A stretch of DNA of 64,000 nucleotides from Odobenus rosmarus divergens (GCF_000321225.1 NW_004451510.1:396691-460690), one strand, 5' to 3'. Shown: positions 12,938 to 24,084, counted from the first letter of the stretch. A program made the numbers and translations. The notes: a model not told the origin generated them from the letters alone.

Positions 12938-13072
12938 TGAAATATTTTTCAAACACCAGACCTACATTTCTTGTTTTAAGTAACCTGGGAATTTGTAAGT
13001 GTTGGTTGAGGCACTCAGGGTTTTGCTAAGAAACTCTAAGGGGCACTTACATGCAATTTAATTAAAAATGAT

Positions 13073-13403
13073 CTCTCAAAGAGACCTAAATACAGAGAAC
13101 AAACTGGTGGTTGCCAGAGGGAAGGTGGGGGTGGGTGGGCAAATAGATGAAGGAGATTAACAGGTAGAGACTTTCAGTTATAAAATAAATAAGTCACCAG
13201 GATGAAAAGATGAAAAGTACAGCATAGGGAATATAGTTAATAATATTGTAATAATGTGGCATGGTGACAGATGGTGACTGTACTTATCATGGTGAGCACT
13301 GAGTAATGGACAAGATTGCCGAGTCACTATGTTATACACCTGAAACTAATTAACACTGTTTGTTAACTGTACCTCAATAATATAAATAAATAAATAAATA
13401 AAT
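13073..13403 (+). mobile_element. LINE-1 3' UTR, 5'-truncated
   Basis: The blocks 'actggtggttgccagaggg', 'gtcactatgttatacacctg' and 'ttaactgtacctcaataat' are the L1 3' UTR in order, ending in an (AAAT)n tail. No open frame of the element is retained. Confidence 0.8.
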
Positions 13404-13485
13404 GCCTCTGTTATAGGAATTATTTGTATGAGGGGGGTCCTAGACTCAGGCTAACTGGTTTATAACAATAACCTTTGTGAGAAAG

Positions 13486-13563
13486 TTTTATATATATATA
13501 CACATACACACATATATATGTGTTTGATATTTAATATAGATATATGTATTAAAATATATGTAT
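13486..13563. repeat. AT-rich imperfect (TA)/(CA) simple repeat
   Basis: Short TA and CA runs alternate over about 75 bp. Confidence 0.7.
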
Positions 13564-13913
13564 TTGCAATTACAAGGAAATTTGTCACTAACTTTGTGTT
13601 CCAACTGTCTTTTTCAGGTAGGTTCCCATCTTCCCTTTCATTCTTTACAGAAAGCAACAAAGAGCTACAAGCATTTTCTCTCAATAATACAATTCTATGT
13701 GCAGGACCATTGGTCTGTTTTCTTTCCTTGATCTTTTCTGTGAGGTTAATTAAGGCTACAAAGTTGAGGAGAGGGTGGAGTTGTCTCTGGATCTTTCACT
13801 GATTAGAATAATGCATTGTTCCCCTCCAAATATTGCATTGTCCAGGGAGGCTATACGCACATTCGTAATTCTCACTTCTGAGACAAGTTTGGTGAACTAC
13901 AATAAGTTATGGA

Positions 13914-13940
13914 TGTGTGTGTGTGTATGTGTGTGTGTGT
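13914..13940. repeat. (GT)n microsatellite
   Basis: About 13 GT units with one 'ta' interruption. Confidence 0.9.
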
Positions 13941-14469
13941 TCAGTGTCTTAATTGTCTATGAAAATATTTTATGGTCTCAATATTAATTAAATAGGCATT
14001 GATAGCATTTTTTGCTATGTTGGGAGCATTAGGCTCTATGTGGAATCAGAGATGAGTCTTCAAGAATTTCCTAAATTAGTTGGTGAGACGGTCATACAAT
14101 TAACCACAGTACCAAGCAGAAATAACTAAATGATGCAAGTAGGGGTAGACACAATGCATTTTGGGAATTTAGAGAGAGGAGGAATGATTTGTCTGATTTG
14201 GGGGGTTAGAACTTATTAAGGTCAAGTTGAGTTGAGTTGATCCTTGAAGGATAAGTAAGTAGAAAAGAGATAAGAGATAGATAAACTGGTGTAAAGGAGC
14301 CCATAGCATTGGCTGGACCAAGAAATCTTGTTTTGTTTTTTATAGATATTTCTTCATCATCTTTTTCTTGTTTTGGAACATGTTGGAACACTGCCTAGGG
14401 GTGTTTTTGTAAGCCAAGCTATGGCTCAGAGCAAAGGATGAGAGTGATGTCCAGAATCCAATGATCGGA
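13941..14469. other. Unique non-coding DNA
   Basis: No repeat, exon or RNA gene was recognised. Confidence 0.4.
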
Positions 14470-14690
14470 GCTAACAAATTGAGTACCTACTCTCTGGCAA
14501 GCACTTTGCATGGATTTTCCCATTTTAACCTCTGCCATCAACCTGCAAGCGAGGGAATATTAACGTGTCTATTCGAGGCTTTGATGGATCAGGTAACTTG
14601 CAAAAGACACAGTCAGTAGGTGATGGGACAAGGATTCAAATCCTGATACTCTAAATCTGGAGACTGAACTCTTAAATATGCTAATATGCC
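14470..14690 (-). mobile_element. MIR SINE, antisense
   Basis: The series 'gagtacctactctctggca', 'gcactttgcatgg', 'aggtaacttgcaaaagacac' and 'agtaggtgatggg' follows the reverse complement of the MIR consensus in order. Confidence 0.7.
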
Positions 14691-14993
14691 ACCTTAACAG
14701 AAAACTTGATAGCCTATCATTCTAATGCCGACAGATCTGAAATTTGCCCTGGGCCTAGCAATGACTGCTTATTTGTCACCCAGCACGCTCATGTCCTGGG
14801 TGTGGCACTGGGCTGGAGCGAGTCACCATCCTTTCTCCTCCCTTCCACACTCCTCATTATCCCTGGAGCCGTTTTCTCCCCTTCTGGCTACTATACCATA
14901 AGAACTTAATTCTTGCCCCAGCTCTTACCCTCAAAGCCACCTGTTTTTTTGTTTTGTTTTTTTTCTGACTCACATTAAGAATCACCTGAGATT

Positions 14994-15189
14994 GGGCGCC
15001 TGGGTGGCTCAGTTGGTTAAGCGACTGCCTTCAGCTCAGGTCATGATCCTGGAGTCCCAGGATCGAGTCCCGCATCAGGCTCCGTGCTCTGCAGGGAGTC
15101 TGCTTCTCCCTCTGACCCTCCCCCCTCTCATGTGCTCTCTCTTTCTCTCATTCTCTTTCTCAAATAAATAAATAAAATCTTAAAAAAAA
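14994..15189 (+). mobile_element. CAN-SINE, sense
   Basis: The head 'gggcgcctgggtggctcag' and the tail 'aaataaataaataaaatctt' are intact. The target duplication 'aatcacctgagatt' (14980-14993) / 'aatcatctgagatt' (15190-15203) differs at one base. Confidence 0.97.
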
Positions 15190-15203
15190 AATCATCTGAG
15201 ATT

Positions 15204-17034
15204 AATATCCCAGTGATTTTTATTTCAAGTTTTATTTTCCCAACTAACAGAAACATACACCTTCAACAATCCACGAATCATAATAAACATGCTTTATGTT
15301 GCATCTGAGAATGATGTCTCATGGTACATCATAATCCCACAAGGATCTTCTAAGAAGTTATTTCCAAAATAACATAACCTGCCTTTATAAACCTGTGTTT
15401 TCTAAGTGGTTAATTGAAACTGACCAAGGCCTTAATTATTAATTTCCTAGGACAGGACATTCATTCATTTGGTTTTGTGTCCTGGATCCTGGGTACTTTA
15501 AGAGAAAGCATGAGGCTAGCATGAAGCAATCCATGTTCAAATTCTGATTCTGCTACTCATCAGTCGGCTAACATCTTCAAGATATGATCAGAATGTAGGA
15601 CAGTCTTACTCCAAACAAAGCCTGTGTTCCTTCCAGTAAACATCTCACTTTGGAAGGATCACACGCTGTATTTTTCAAAATTCCAAGCAGGAACAGGAGT
15701 TTCTTTTTCTTTCGAGAAAGATCTTTGTTAATGAGCCTAGGATGATCCAACTTGATGTAAACATAAGGGCCCGAGGCTTGAATATTTGTCTTTACAAAAT
15801 CACACTGGCTACATGGCTAGACACCTGACCATATATTTCACTTCCTTTGGCATAAGCTGTCCATTTTTCTTGCAGGTGGGAAATTACTAGTATTCATACA
15901 GTCTTGGCCCAGTTAATGGGGTGCACTTGAGCCCTCCCAGTGGGAGCAGGGCCTAATTGCATTTGCAAGCAGCCACCTGTAGGCATAAATTGTCAGTTCA
16001 ACACTGCACATTGGAGGGGGGGACAGCAAAGCTTCCAATACTGTTCAATTGTCCCTATGGTGTGCAATTTGGTTCAGAAGGTTGAATATGTGTGGTGGTG
16101 TGTGTGAGCATTTGATTTGTATGTATAAGAAAGGGAGTGTGGAAGAGAAGGCAAAGAAAGGCAGAGAAAGGCAACTGTCTTTATTTGAGCCTAGCCATAA
16201 AATCCAAACCTTTTAAAAAATATATCTTTAAAACCATCATGAGCATAGGCTTCCACTGTAATAGTCTAGTTCTAATCTCTTCCTTAGAGAAGTGTGGAAC
16301 CGAGTTATTTACCTAAGGCTTGCCATGGGCTCATGCAGAACTGGGCATGCCAGGACTGGTCTGAGCAGTGTGCTTGCTTGTTTACTTTCTTGGGAATTCA
16401 TTCAAAATGAAGCTAGTTTAGTATGTATGAAGTGAGAATAAATAAAGGAAATGGTGAGATCTTTCCTTTATTTGGATGTTTTCCTGTGCTTTACTCTTTA
16501 AAAAGAAATTCACCCCTTTGGGAAAAAAAAAGTGAACTTGATTTTATTTTATATAGATTGAACTGTAATATTAATCAGAGGCTTTAGCAGTAGTTTTTGG
16601 TAAAACATCTCGGGAAAGAACAAAACTGTAATTAGACTGAGCAGGGTAAAATCATGATGACTCAGATAGCTGAGTCATCTCCTATCACAATTGACGTCCT
16701 TCTAACGAACAAAAAACATTGCCTGGCAATTCGAAATTGGCAGGAGAGGTCATTTATTACACAGATGGAGGGACAAAAGAGAGAGTCTGCTTCATAATTT
16801 TGGTTTGGGTTTGATAGCAATTAAATTCTTCTGAGCCCCCATGGAAGGGGACACATTTGATAAGGTCTCTCCCTGGAAATCAATGCCATTCTTTTCTACC
16901 TTTGCCCTTTACTTCATCTGGGTCTACCTTGTAATAATTTTTCTCTAACAGCTTAGTCCTCTCACTTTTGGCAAGACAGGAGTCATGCAGAGCTCTGATG
17001 ATGGCGCCAGGAAAACTGTGGAGTTAAAAAACAA
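15204..17034. other. Repeat-free block with enhancer-like motif clusters
   Basis: About 1.8 kb without a recognised transposable element. It contains dense homeodomain- and POU-like sequence (for example 'cctaattgcatttgcaag' at about 15,952) followed by an E-box 'cacctg', and the paired AP-1 palindrome listed separately. No open frame is convincing. Absence of repeats plus motif clusters is compatible with a conserved regulatory element, but conservation cannot be judged here. Confidence 0.35.
16656..16698. promoter_or_regulatory. Palindromic paired AP-1/MARE-like site with adjacent CRE-like site
   Basis: Two 10-bp arms, 'gatgactcag' (16656-16665) and 'ctgagtcatc' (16670-16679), are perfect reverse complements around a 4-base spacer. 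Each arm holds a consensus AP-1 heptamer (TGACTCA / TGAGTCA). The right arm in its context 'agctgagtcat' also resembles the NF-E2/MAF recognition element. Thirteen bases further on, 'tgacgtc' (16692-16698) resembles a cAMP-response element. The function is inferred from motif identity only. Confidence 0.4.
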
Positions 17035-17225
17035 AAAAACAAAAGCACCTGGGTCTAATGACCTCCATTGCACCTGCTAGGCTGTGACATTGGGCAAAGT
17101 ACGCAGCCTCTCTGGCATCAGTTGTCACCGATAAAATGGGAATAATGGTAAATCCAACGTCATGAAGTTGTTGAGAGAATTCAGTAATTCAAATTACATA
17201 TGGCAATTTGCTAGTATGGTGCCTG
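17035..17225 (+). mobile_element. MIR SINE, sense
   Basis: 'ctaggctgtgacattgggca', 'gcctctctggcatcagttg', 'ataaaatgggaataatggta' and 'ttgttgagagaattcagta' follow the MIR consensus in order. Confidence 0.75.
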
Positions 17226-17262
17226 TCCCATTGGAACCACTTACTAAGGGACAAGAATTCTT

Positions 17263-17455
17263 TTTTTTTTTTTTAACAAGTTTATCTGACAGAGAGAGAC
17301 ACAGTGAGAGAGGGAACACAAGCAGGGGGAGTGGGAGAGGGAGAAGCAGGCTTCCCGCTGGGTAAGGAGCCCGATGTGGGGCTCGATCCCAGGACCCTGG
17401 GACCATGACCTGAGCCGAAGTCAGACGCATAACGACTGAACCACCCAGGCGCCCC
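17263..17455 (-). mobile_element. CAN-SINE, antisense
   Basis: A long T-run at the left is the reversed poly-A tail, and the element ends 'ccacccaggcgccccc'. The target duplication 'caagaattctt' is perfect at 17252-17262 and 17456-17466. Confidence 0.97.
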
Positions 17456-17571
17456 CAAGAATTCTTGTTATTACTTTCAAGAGACCAAATGAATACTTTC
17501 TTCCTCAGTAAAATTGTAACCTCTGAGCTATCCAGAGGTTTTACTAAGGGAATAGATATATGTTATGTTGT

Positions 17572-18470
17572 TTGTAATTTTTTTATCAAGATATAATTAC
17601 CTACAGTTAAATACAGTTAAGTGTTCAGCATATAACATGTAAATGTATACATGTGTGTGCCTGTGGGCGTGTGTGTGTGTACTGTTATGGTCAGAATGCT
17701 TGTACTCCATGCCCCCAAATTCATATGGTGAAATCCTAACCTCAAAGATGATGGTATTTGTAGGCAAGGCCTGTAGGGGTGATGAGGTCATGAGGGTGGA
17801 GCCATCATGAGTGGAATTAGTGCTAAAGAGTCCCCCACAGAGCTCCTTAGCCTCTTGAATCTTCCAGGATACAACAGGAAGCCTACAACTCAGAAGCTGG
17901 CTTTCTGACCTCAGCCTTCCAGCCTCCAAAACTGTGAGCAATACATTGCTGTTGTTTATAAGATACCCAGTCTGTGGTATTTTGTTATAGCAGCCTGAAT
18001 GGACTAAGACATATATGCATATTTAGATAGGTACCTAGGTAGATAATAGATGAATAGATAAGACAGAGATAAATTTCCTTGTAAGTAACATTCCAGTCAA
18101 CATGTAGAGTATTGTCATCACCCCCAAAAATCCCCTTTTATTTCTTTCCCATCTGTGGTCGTCTCCTCTAGAGTCAAACACTATTCTGATTTTTATCACT
18201 GTGAACTAGCTTGGTTGTTCGTGAACTTCCATATAGATGGAATGACATAGTAAGCACTTTTTCTTTTTTGGGCTTTTGTAGTTCTATGCCGTGTTTTTGA
18301 GATTCATCCATGTAGTTGCAGGTATTGATCATCCTTTGTTTTCATTCCTGGAGTATTCCATTACGTGACTATAGCACATTTTATCTGTTCTCTTGTGGAT
18401 GGACATTTGAGTTATGCCCAGTGTGGTTTGTAATTTACTTTAAAGCACTTCAGTTGAGAGAGTATGGTCT
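17572..18470 (-). mobile_element. Old LINE-1 (L1M class) 3' region, split by an LTR
   Basis: The left part (17572-17682, 'tatcaagatataattaccta') and the right part (18012-18470, with 'gagattcatccatgtagttg' and 'gtggatggacatttgagtta') are consecutive pieces of one reverse-oriented L1M 3' region. The LTR at 17683 interrupts them, so the L1 is the older insertion. Confidence 0.7.
17683..18011 (+). mobile_element. Solo LTR of an ERVL-MaLR element, MLT1A/B-like
   Basis: It begins 'tgttatggtcagaatgctt' and ends 'ctgaatggactaagaca', the TG...CA ends of an MLT1-type LTR. Internal landmarks include 'aaattcatatggtgaaatcc', 'aggtcatgagggtggagcc' and 'cagtctgtggtattttgtta'. No internal retroviral sequence lies beside it, so it is a solo LTR. 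The 5-bp flanks no longer match, as expected from its age. Confidence 0.88.
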
Positions 18471-18612
18471 ATATACTTTTGCATTAGATGCCTTTATTCT
18501 ACATCTTAGCATATGGCACATTTTACAGGCATTTCCAAGCTTATACGCATAGGGTTCAAGAATCTAAAAAACCTAGATTGTGTGCTTGAGAATGGAATTT
18601 TAGATTCTAAAA

Positions 18613-18819
18613 GGGGCACGCCTGGGTGGCTCAGTTGGTTAAGCGTCTGCCTTTGGTTCAGGTCATGATCCCAGAGTCCTGGGATCAAGTTCTGCATTGG
18701 GCTCCCTGCTCAGCAGGGAGTCTACTTCTTCCTCTCCCCCTCCCTTCCTCCCCCCTCCTCATGATCTCTCTCTCTCACACACTCTCTCTCAAATAAATAA
18801 ATAAATAAACAAACAAATC
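18613..18819 (+). mobile_element. CAN-SINE, sense
   Basis: The head is 'ggggcacgcctgggtggctc' and the tail is (AAAT)n(AAAC)n. The target duplication 'ttagattctaaaa' (18600-18612) / 'ttggattctaaaa' (18820-18832) matches at 12 of 13 bases. Confidence 0.96.
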
Positions 18820-18829
18820 TTGGATTCTA

Positions 18830-18832
<3 letters not shown>

Positions 18833-18882
<50 letters not shown>

Positions 18883-18894
18883 GGTGATAGATAG
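18833..18894. repeat. (GATA)n microsatellite
   Basis: About 12 uninterrupted GATA units, then a 'gaggt' interruption and further GATA units. It abuts the SINE target duplication. It is a likely polymorphic tetranucleotide marker. Confidence 0.97.
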
Positions 18895-19685
18895 TTCCAA
18901 AGTAGCCCAAGTACAGAGTAGATGCCTAGGTTTCTTTGTTGCCTGACTCCTGCTAGTGAAACATTGGTGCATTTGTCCTGAAGGGACCTTTCCTGTATGT
19001 GCTGTCAGAGCACTTGGAAAGACCGAGGGTTGGCACTTCTTGAGTTTACTCACTAGTTTATAAACTGTTATAACTTTGATAATAAATGTTTCTATGTGTG
19101 AAAGAATTTGTTCTTAGATTTGTTTTCATTGCAACGTGGTCATGATAGTTGGGAAAGGGTACCACCAACAATTGGAAGTTACTAATATTGACCAAAAAAA
19201 GCATGATGGTTTTGAATGACACAGCTGGCTTAATACAAAACAATATATTTTAAGAAATGTAATTGTAATACAGAATCGTTATAAAGCAAAGGCTGGTTTT
19301 GCTTCCCCACCCCCCCCCCCATTGACCTAACCATCTTCCAATGGCCCCAGGCGAGAGGTTTTCTTTAGCAAGGGTTTATAATTTATACAAACAGATACAC
19401 CTTACACGTTAACTTCCCATTTCCAGGTCAAAAGAATCCAGCTGAGTCACAGTCAATATGTACCCAGGGAGACTCACATTTGTCTGATGCTTTTGTAGAT
19501 ATGATCTTGTAGGTCTCAGGCTTCTCACCTACTACCTTGTTCTTTCTTCATTGCCTGCCAAGGAATGTCTGGAGGGTTATTTTGATCCTACTGTATGTTT
19601 AGAACCATGTCTTTGCATGGTTTTCAGTTTTTTGTCTGTTTGCTGGATATTTTGCTTGTGTTTTTTTTTTTTCTTTTAAGTTTTG
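18895..19685. other. Unique non-coding DNA with a C11 run
   Basis: No repeat family was recognised. A homopolymer of 11 C lies at 19310-19320. Confidence 0.45.
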
Positions 19686-19899
<214 letters not shown>

Positions 19900-20627
19900 T
19901 TTGAGACTTCAATAACAAGTGGGATTGTTGGTTGAATTATACGGGCTGCATTTACACATCTTATCACTACCGTTCCCTCAAATGAAAGTTTGCCATTCAC
20001 ATGCCCTTATTTCCTAATGACCTCATTCATGCCAAAATTGGAACTTGAAATCTGAGGTCCAGATTTTTCTCTGACTCAGTTTCCTGTGTTCTGAAAGAAA
20101 CTCCTTTTTCCTATGTTACTTGTCATTTTTCCTTTGTTAAGGCTTAAGTGGTGTTAAGGTAAATTCTCATGTTATCCTCTAATGCCAATTTGAGCCTTTT
20201 AAAATATTGGAAGCCCTCCCACCAATCAATTGTGTTCCCACAATTTCCTAGCATCATTCCTTGCTCTCATTTCACAGATGCTAATACAAAAACACATCCT
20301 TTTGTACATAGCAATCATAAATATTTTCCAAAGGTCAGGAATATTTGTGTCAGGAAAGCCTTATTTTACCAAAGAACAGGATGTCCTGATAAACTTAATA
20401 TTCTGAGATTTATCATATGTACCTATCAAGGTTCCCATTGTGAAGCCTTTTACTCTCTCCACTGAGAAAGGGGTAAATCCTTGGTCCATCTTCACTGCCT
20501 TCTAAGGGATCCAAGTATTAACTCAAGGATTCACAAATTGTGAAAGACAAATATTTATATCACAAGGGAAAAGAAGGAAACTTTAATAATTGAGCATTTT
20601 GAAGGTTATTCTGATGTGTTAATCCTA
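19900..20627. other. Unique non-coding DNA
   Basis: No repeat, exon or RNA gene was recognised. A 98-codon open frame at 20,169-20,465 lacks protein-like features. Confidence 0.45.
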
Positions 20628-20644
20628 GAGCTATTTCTGCTTTT

Positions 20645-20841
20645 TGTTTTTTAAGATTTTATTTATTTATTTTGATAGAGAGAAAGACAGCAAGAGAGGG
20701 AACACAAGAAGGGGGAGTGGGAGAGGGAGAAGCAGGCTTCCCGCGGAGCAGGGAGCCCGATGCGGGGCTCCATCCCAGGACCCCGGGATCATGACCTGAG
20801 TCGAAGGCAGCCGCTTAATGACTGAGCCACCCAGGCACCCT
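20645..20841 (-). mobile_element. CAN-SINE, antisense
   Basis: It begins 'ttttaagattttatttattt' and ends 'ccacccaggcaccct'. The target duplication is 'gagctatttctgcttt' (20628-20643) / 'gagctttttctgcttt' (20842-20857), with one mismatch. Confidence 0.96.
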
Positions 20842-20879
20842 GAGCTTTTTCTGCTTTGATCATAATTTTTTTTGTTTTG

Positions 20880-20891
20880 GTTTAGTTTAGT

Positions 20892-20922
<31 letters not shown>
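20880..20922. repeat. (TTTTG)n simple repeat
   Basis: About six TTTTG units preceded by TTTAG variants. Confidence 0.9.
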
Positions 20923-21185
20923 GACTTTCATCTTAATGTTTGCTTTTGTCAGCTCTAGAATTTCTGGTTTTCACTATTGGCTGGACTCCTGTGCTAGTCA
21001 GTTTTTGGTTGGCTTTATTTTTATTCCTTTTTTTGGTGGTGGGGAAGATATAACTCCTTACCTCAGCCCAAAGCTGATTCTGACCCAAAGGATTTATTTC
21101 TAGAGTCTTGTCACTTTATCAGTATATCTCATGTGTTTACCTGAGAGTGCTCTTACTCTGTGAGAAGTTAGTGGGGGTCTTGTAG

Positions 21186-21210
21186 ACAAACAAACAAACA
21201 AACAAACAGA
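21186..21210. repeat. (AAAC)n simple repeat
   Basis: About six ACAA units. Confidence 0.9.
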
Positions 21211-21280
21211 CAAAAAACCAGTACCAGCTGTTTTCTACTTCAGTAATCGAAATATAAATTAAATATAAGAAAAGCAGAAA

Positions 21281-21500
21281 GGGGCGCCTGAGTGGCTCGG
21301 TCGGTTAAGCGTCTGCCTTCGGCTCAGGTCATGATCCCAGGGTCCTGGGATCAAGCCCCACGTCTGGCTCCCTGCTCCACGGGAAGCCTGCTTCTCCCTC
21401 TCCCACTCCCCCTGCTTGTGTTCTTGCTCTCGCTGTGTGTGTCTCTCTCTCTCTGTCAATTAGATAAATAAATAAAATCTTAAAAAAAATCCAAAAAAAA
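21281..21500 (+). mobile_element. CAN-SINE, sense
   Basis: The head 'ggggcgcctgagtggctcgg' is close to the youngest consensus. The body includes the internal promoter-like 'ggttaagcgtctgccttcgg' and 'gggatcaagccccacg'. The target duplication 'aagaaaagcagaaa' (21267-21280) / 'aagaaaggcagaaa' (21501-21514) differs at one base. Confidence 0.97.
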
Positions 21501-21734
21501 AAGAAAGGCAGAAATAGCTCTTACTATTCACAATAATTTACCTTTCAAAATGAGAAAACCAGGAACTTGCAAGTAGTTGATGTGATTATGACATTCTGTT
21601 CCAGAAAAGACTGCCTGACAAAGTGTGGATTTTCCATGATTCAGAATCAGGCTCAGATCACAGAACTGTCACCTCCCAAGAGTGACTTGTCAGTGACTCT
21701 TCGAAGACTGTAGCCTGCAAAGATTGGGTCCCAG

Positions 21735-21890
21735 GGACTTTGGAGTCAAATATATTAGTTCAAATTTTTTGAACAGCTGTGATATCCTGAGTATATTCCT
21801 TACATGTTTGAGATTTGGTTATTTGCTTTATAAACGAGGATCCAAATATCTATCTCAGAACATAGTTGTAAAGTGCTGGGCACTAATAGC
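21735..21890 (+). mobile_element. MIR SINE, sense, diverged
   Basis: 'tttggagtcaaatatattag' then 'ttatttgctttataaacgag' and 'tgtaaagtgctgggcact' follow MIR order. Confidence 0.6.
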
Positions 21891-22208
21891 CTAATATATA
21901 CATGAACATGTATTGCAGATAAGATGGAGTAACAATGGCTGCTTTGATTATCCTGGAAATGATTATAAAGCAGAATTTATAGAAAAACAATATCTGATAA
22001 GAGACTCAGAAACTTATAACTTGTAACTCACATGAACCAAATTATATTTAGGAACTTTGTTGTGCAAACATAGAAGGGTAGAAGCAATCAAATCTAGTAT
22101 GCAACTTTTACATGAGGCAGGTTTGATGACCTAAGGTTCCCATCTCATGAGGTGGATATATCTCTATCTAGGACCACACAGGTGGAGACAGACAGAAGGG
22201 GTATTCTT

Positions 22209-22400
22209 TCTTTCTTTTTTTTTCCTTTAAATATTTTATTTATTTACTTGAGAGAAAGAGCATGAGCAGGGGTGTGGGGCCGAAGAGAGGGAGAAGCAGG
22301 CTCCCAGGGAGCCTGACCCTGGGGCTCGATCCTGGGACCCTGGGATCATGACCTGAGCCGAAGGCAGACACTTAACTGATTGAGCCACCCAGGCGCTCCA
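22209..22400 (-). mobile_element. CAN-SINE, antisense
   Basis: It ends 'gagccacccaggcgctcc'. Flanks 'agaaggggtattctt' (22194-22208) and 'agaagggcattctt' (22401-22414) are the target duplication with minor change. Confidence 0.95.
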
Positions 22401-22414
22401 AGAAGGGCATTCTT

Positions 22415-23405
22415 GATCTGAGGTGAGCACTGACTGTGAAATTTCAGATCTCTCTGCACCCCTGCTCCCTGACACGTTCTTGTGTTATACTAAGACCTTC
22501 AGTGTGGGTCTAAGCATGTTTTGCTGGTCTTTGAATTATGTTCTCTCATTAAGAGAATGGTATATTTCTTTTCTAATCTATTTTTCAGAAAGCACACTTC
22601 TATTCACACTTATGTGCTAATATAGTTGGGAGACTCAAGATGGCAATTCAATTTCTGATTATTCACATATCCAAAGTGTAATGAGTAAGGAGTATGTCAG
22701 AAGGTTTTCAAATCATATCCACTTAAGCACGAAGGAGTAGCATGGTTGTTAAGTGATGGGTGGGTGAAGAGCTGGGCAGGGCTCAGGGTGGTGGCTGAGG
22801 GCCAAACATTTGTTGAAACTGCTTTATGTCACTACAGCCTGGGCACTTAAAGTAAAAAAAAAAAAAAAAAAATCGATCGTTGTTTGCCTAAACCTCTTTC
22901 TTACGAAAGTAGACCAACATCTTTAGTTTTTTGGGCTTCCCTCTTCCCCCTTAACTCACCCATTGTCAACTTTCCTGGTACATCCAGAATCAAGCCAACT
23001 TCCAAAGCTGATTCCCTGAATGCCCAAGGCAAATGTGTTCAGGGTGACTGATCCACCCAGCTTCCATTTTCAAAAGCTATTTCTGACAGACTACTTTTCA
23101 TTTTTGCCCCTGCTTCCTGTTGCTACCAGCTGGAGAATGAGAGAAATATAGAGACATGGAGACTGGGGCATAAAGAAGATATTTCACAGGGGTAATAATT
23201 GAATATGAAAATGACTTTGCCTAAAGAGATTATATTGTTAAGGATTTTCCACATACTCAAAAAATATACATTCTGGAATATTTTCTTGCATATCAGGAAC
23301 CATTACCATTGTCTGCTTGCATGATTAATGATATATTCTTGAAAAATGTATTCATAAGAATACCCCCTATTTAAGAATATCATCTTATAATTATGTGCCT
23401 CTTAC
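22415..23405. other. Unique non-coding DNA
   Basis: No recognised repeat apart from a poly-A run at about 22,854-22,872. Confidence 0.4.
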
Positions 23406-23519
23406 CTCTGAAGTGTTTCTCTTCTGCCCCATGGCTTCCCTTCTTCGGTTCTCATTCCTCTGCCATTTCTTTGGCCCCTTCCTCTCTTTGCCCTTTGGCT
23501 CCAGCAAGAGCAGTGGGGA
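23406..23519 (-). CDS. Candidate internal coding exon, 114 nt, unidentified
   Basis: On the minus strand a good acceptor ('gtttttgtcacag') is followed by 114 nt without a stop and then a near-consensus donor 'cagag|gtaagag'. The segment is 38 whole codons (phase 0 at both ends) and encodes a short hydrophobic start SPLLLLEP followed by a very basic stretch (KGKERKGPKKWQ, then NRRREAMGQKRNTSE). It is purine-rich, like an exon with splicing enhancers. A second acceptor-like 'cctcgttgcag' upstream would start the exon at 23,554 in the same open frame. I do not recognise the protein. It could be an exon of an unknown minus-strand gene, a lncRNA exon, or chance: several open segments with splice-like ends are expected in 64 kb. 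Confidence 0.27.
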
Positions 23520-24064
23520 CTGTGACAAAAACAAATTAATCATGCCTTGAAATGCTGCAACGAGGATAAAGTCAAAACCCATGAACCACAGCTAAATAGT
23601 TGAAAGGTATAAGTAAATTTGATGTATGAGGCATTTGGTGAATTGGCTTTTCCACGAATTGGCTTTAGGCAAACTGTCCACTCAGCAAATTGACTTCTAG
23701 TGAATTCATCTAGACTCTGGGTGTTCTGAAGAGACTGGTGAAGACGTGGAACTTGGAAGAGATTCATTTTTTGCATGTAAATTGCTCTGGGGACCAACAG
23801 TAAAATGTAGTTCTGTGTAAGCAATTAGTGGCATGACTCAGGTGATCCCCAGCCTGGAAAGGTAGGTGCTCTAGTTATGTCCGATGCTGATGATCGACGA
23901 TGACTGAATAGCTCTGTGTTTATTGGGAACCTCACCAATTTTACTGCAGTTAGGAAATAAGGAGAATGAGCCTGGCAAAATTTCTGTGATGTGCTTGACC
24001 CAAATCGCTTTTCAAATAATTGGCCACAAAGATTATTAATGTGCTTATTTAATATGTTTGGCAT
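23520..24064. other. Unique non-coding DNA
   Basis: No recognised repeat. Minus-strand open frames here (for example 23,540-23,824) have no protein-like features. Confidence 0.4.
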
Positions 24065-24084
24065 ATTTAAAAAATATGAAACAT

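Noticed and set aside
16724..16752. 'cctggcaattcgaaattggcagg' region as an NFI-type palindrome
   Set aside because: The half-sites TGGCA occur but in direct rather than inverted arrangement, so it is not a true palindrome.
17194..17430. Short open frames on both strands with 'PLPLPLL' and 'GRGRSRLPAG'-type sequence (also near 22,236, 30,574, 44,757 and 48,093)
   Set aside because: They are translations of the CAN-SINE body and recur wherever the SINE occurs.
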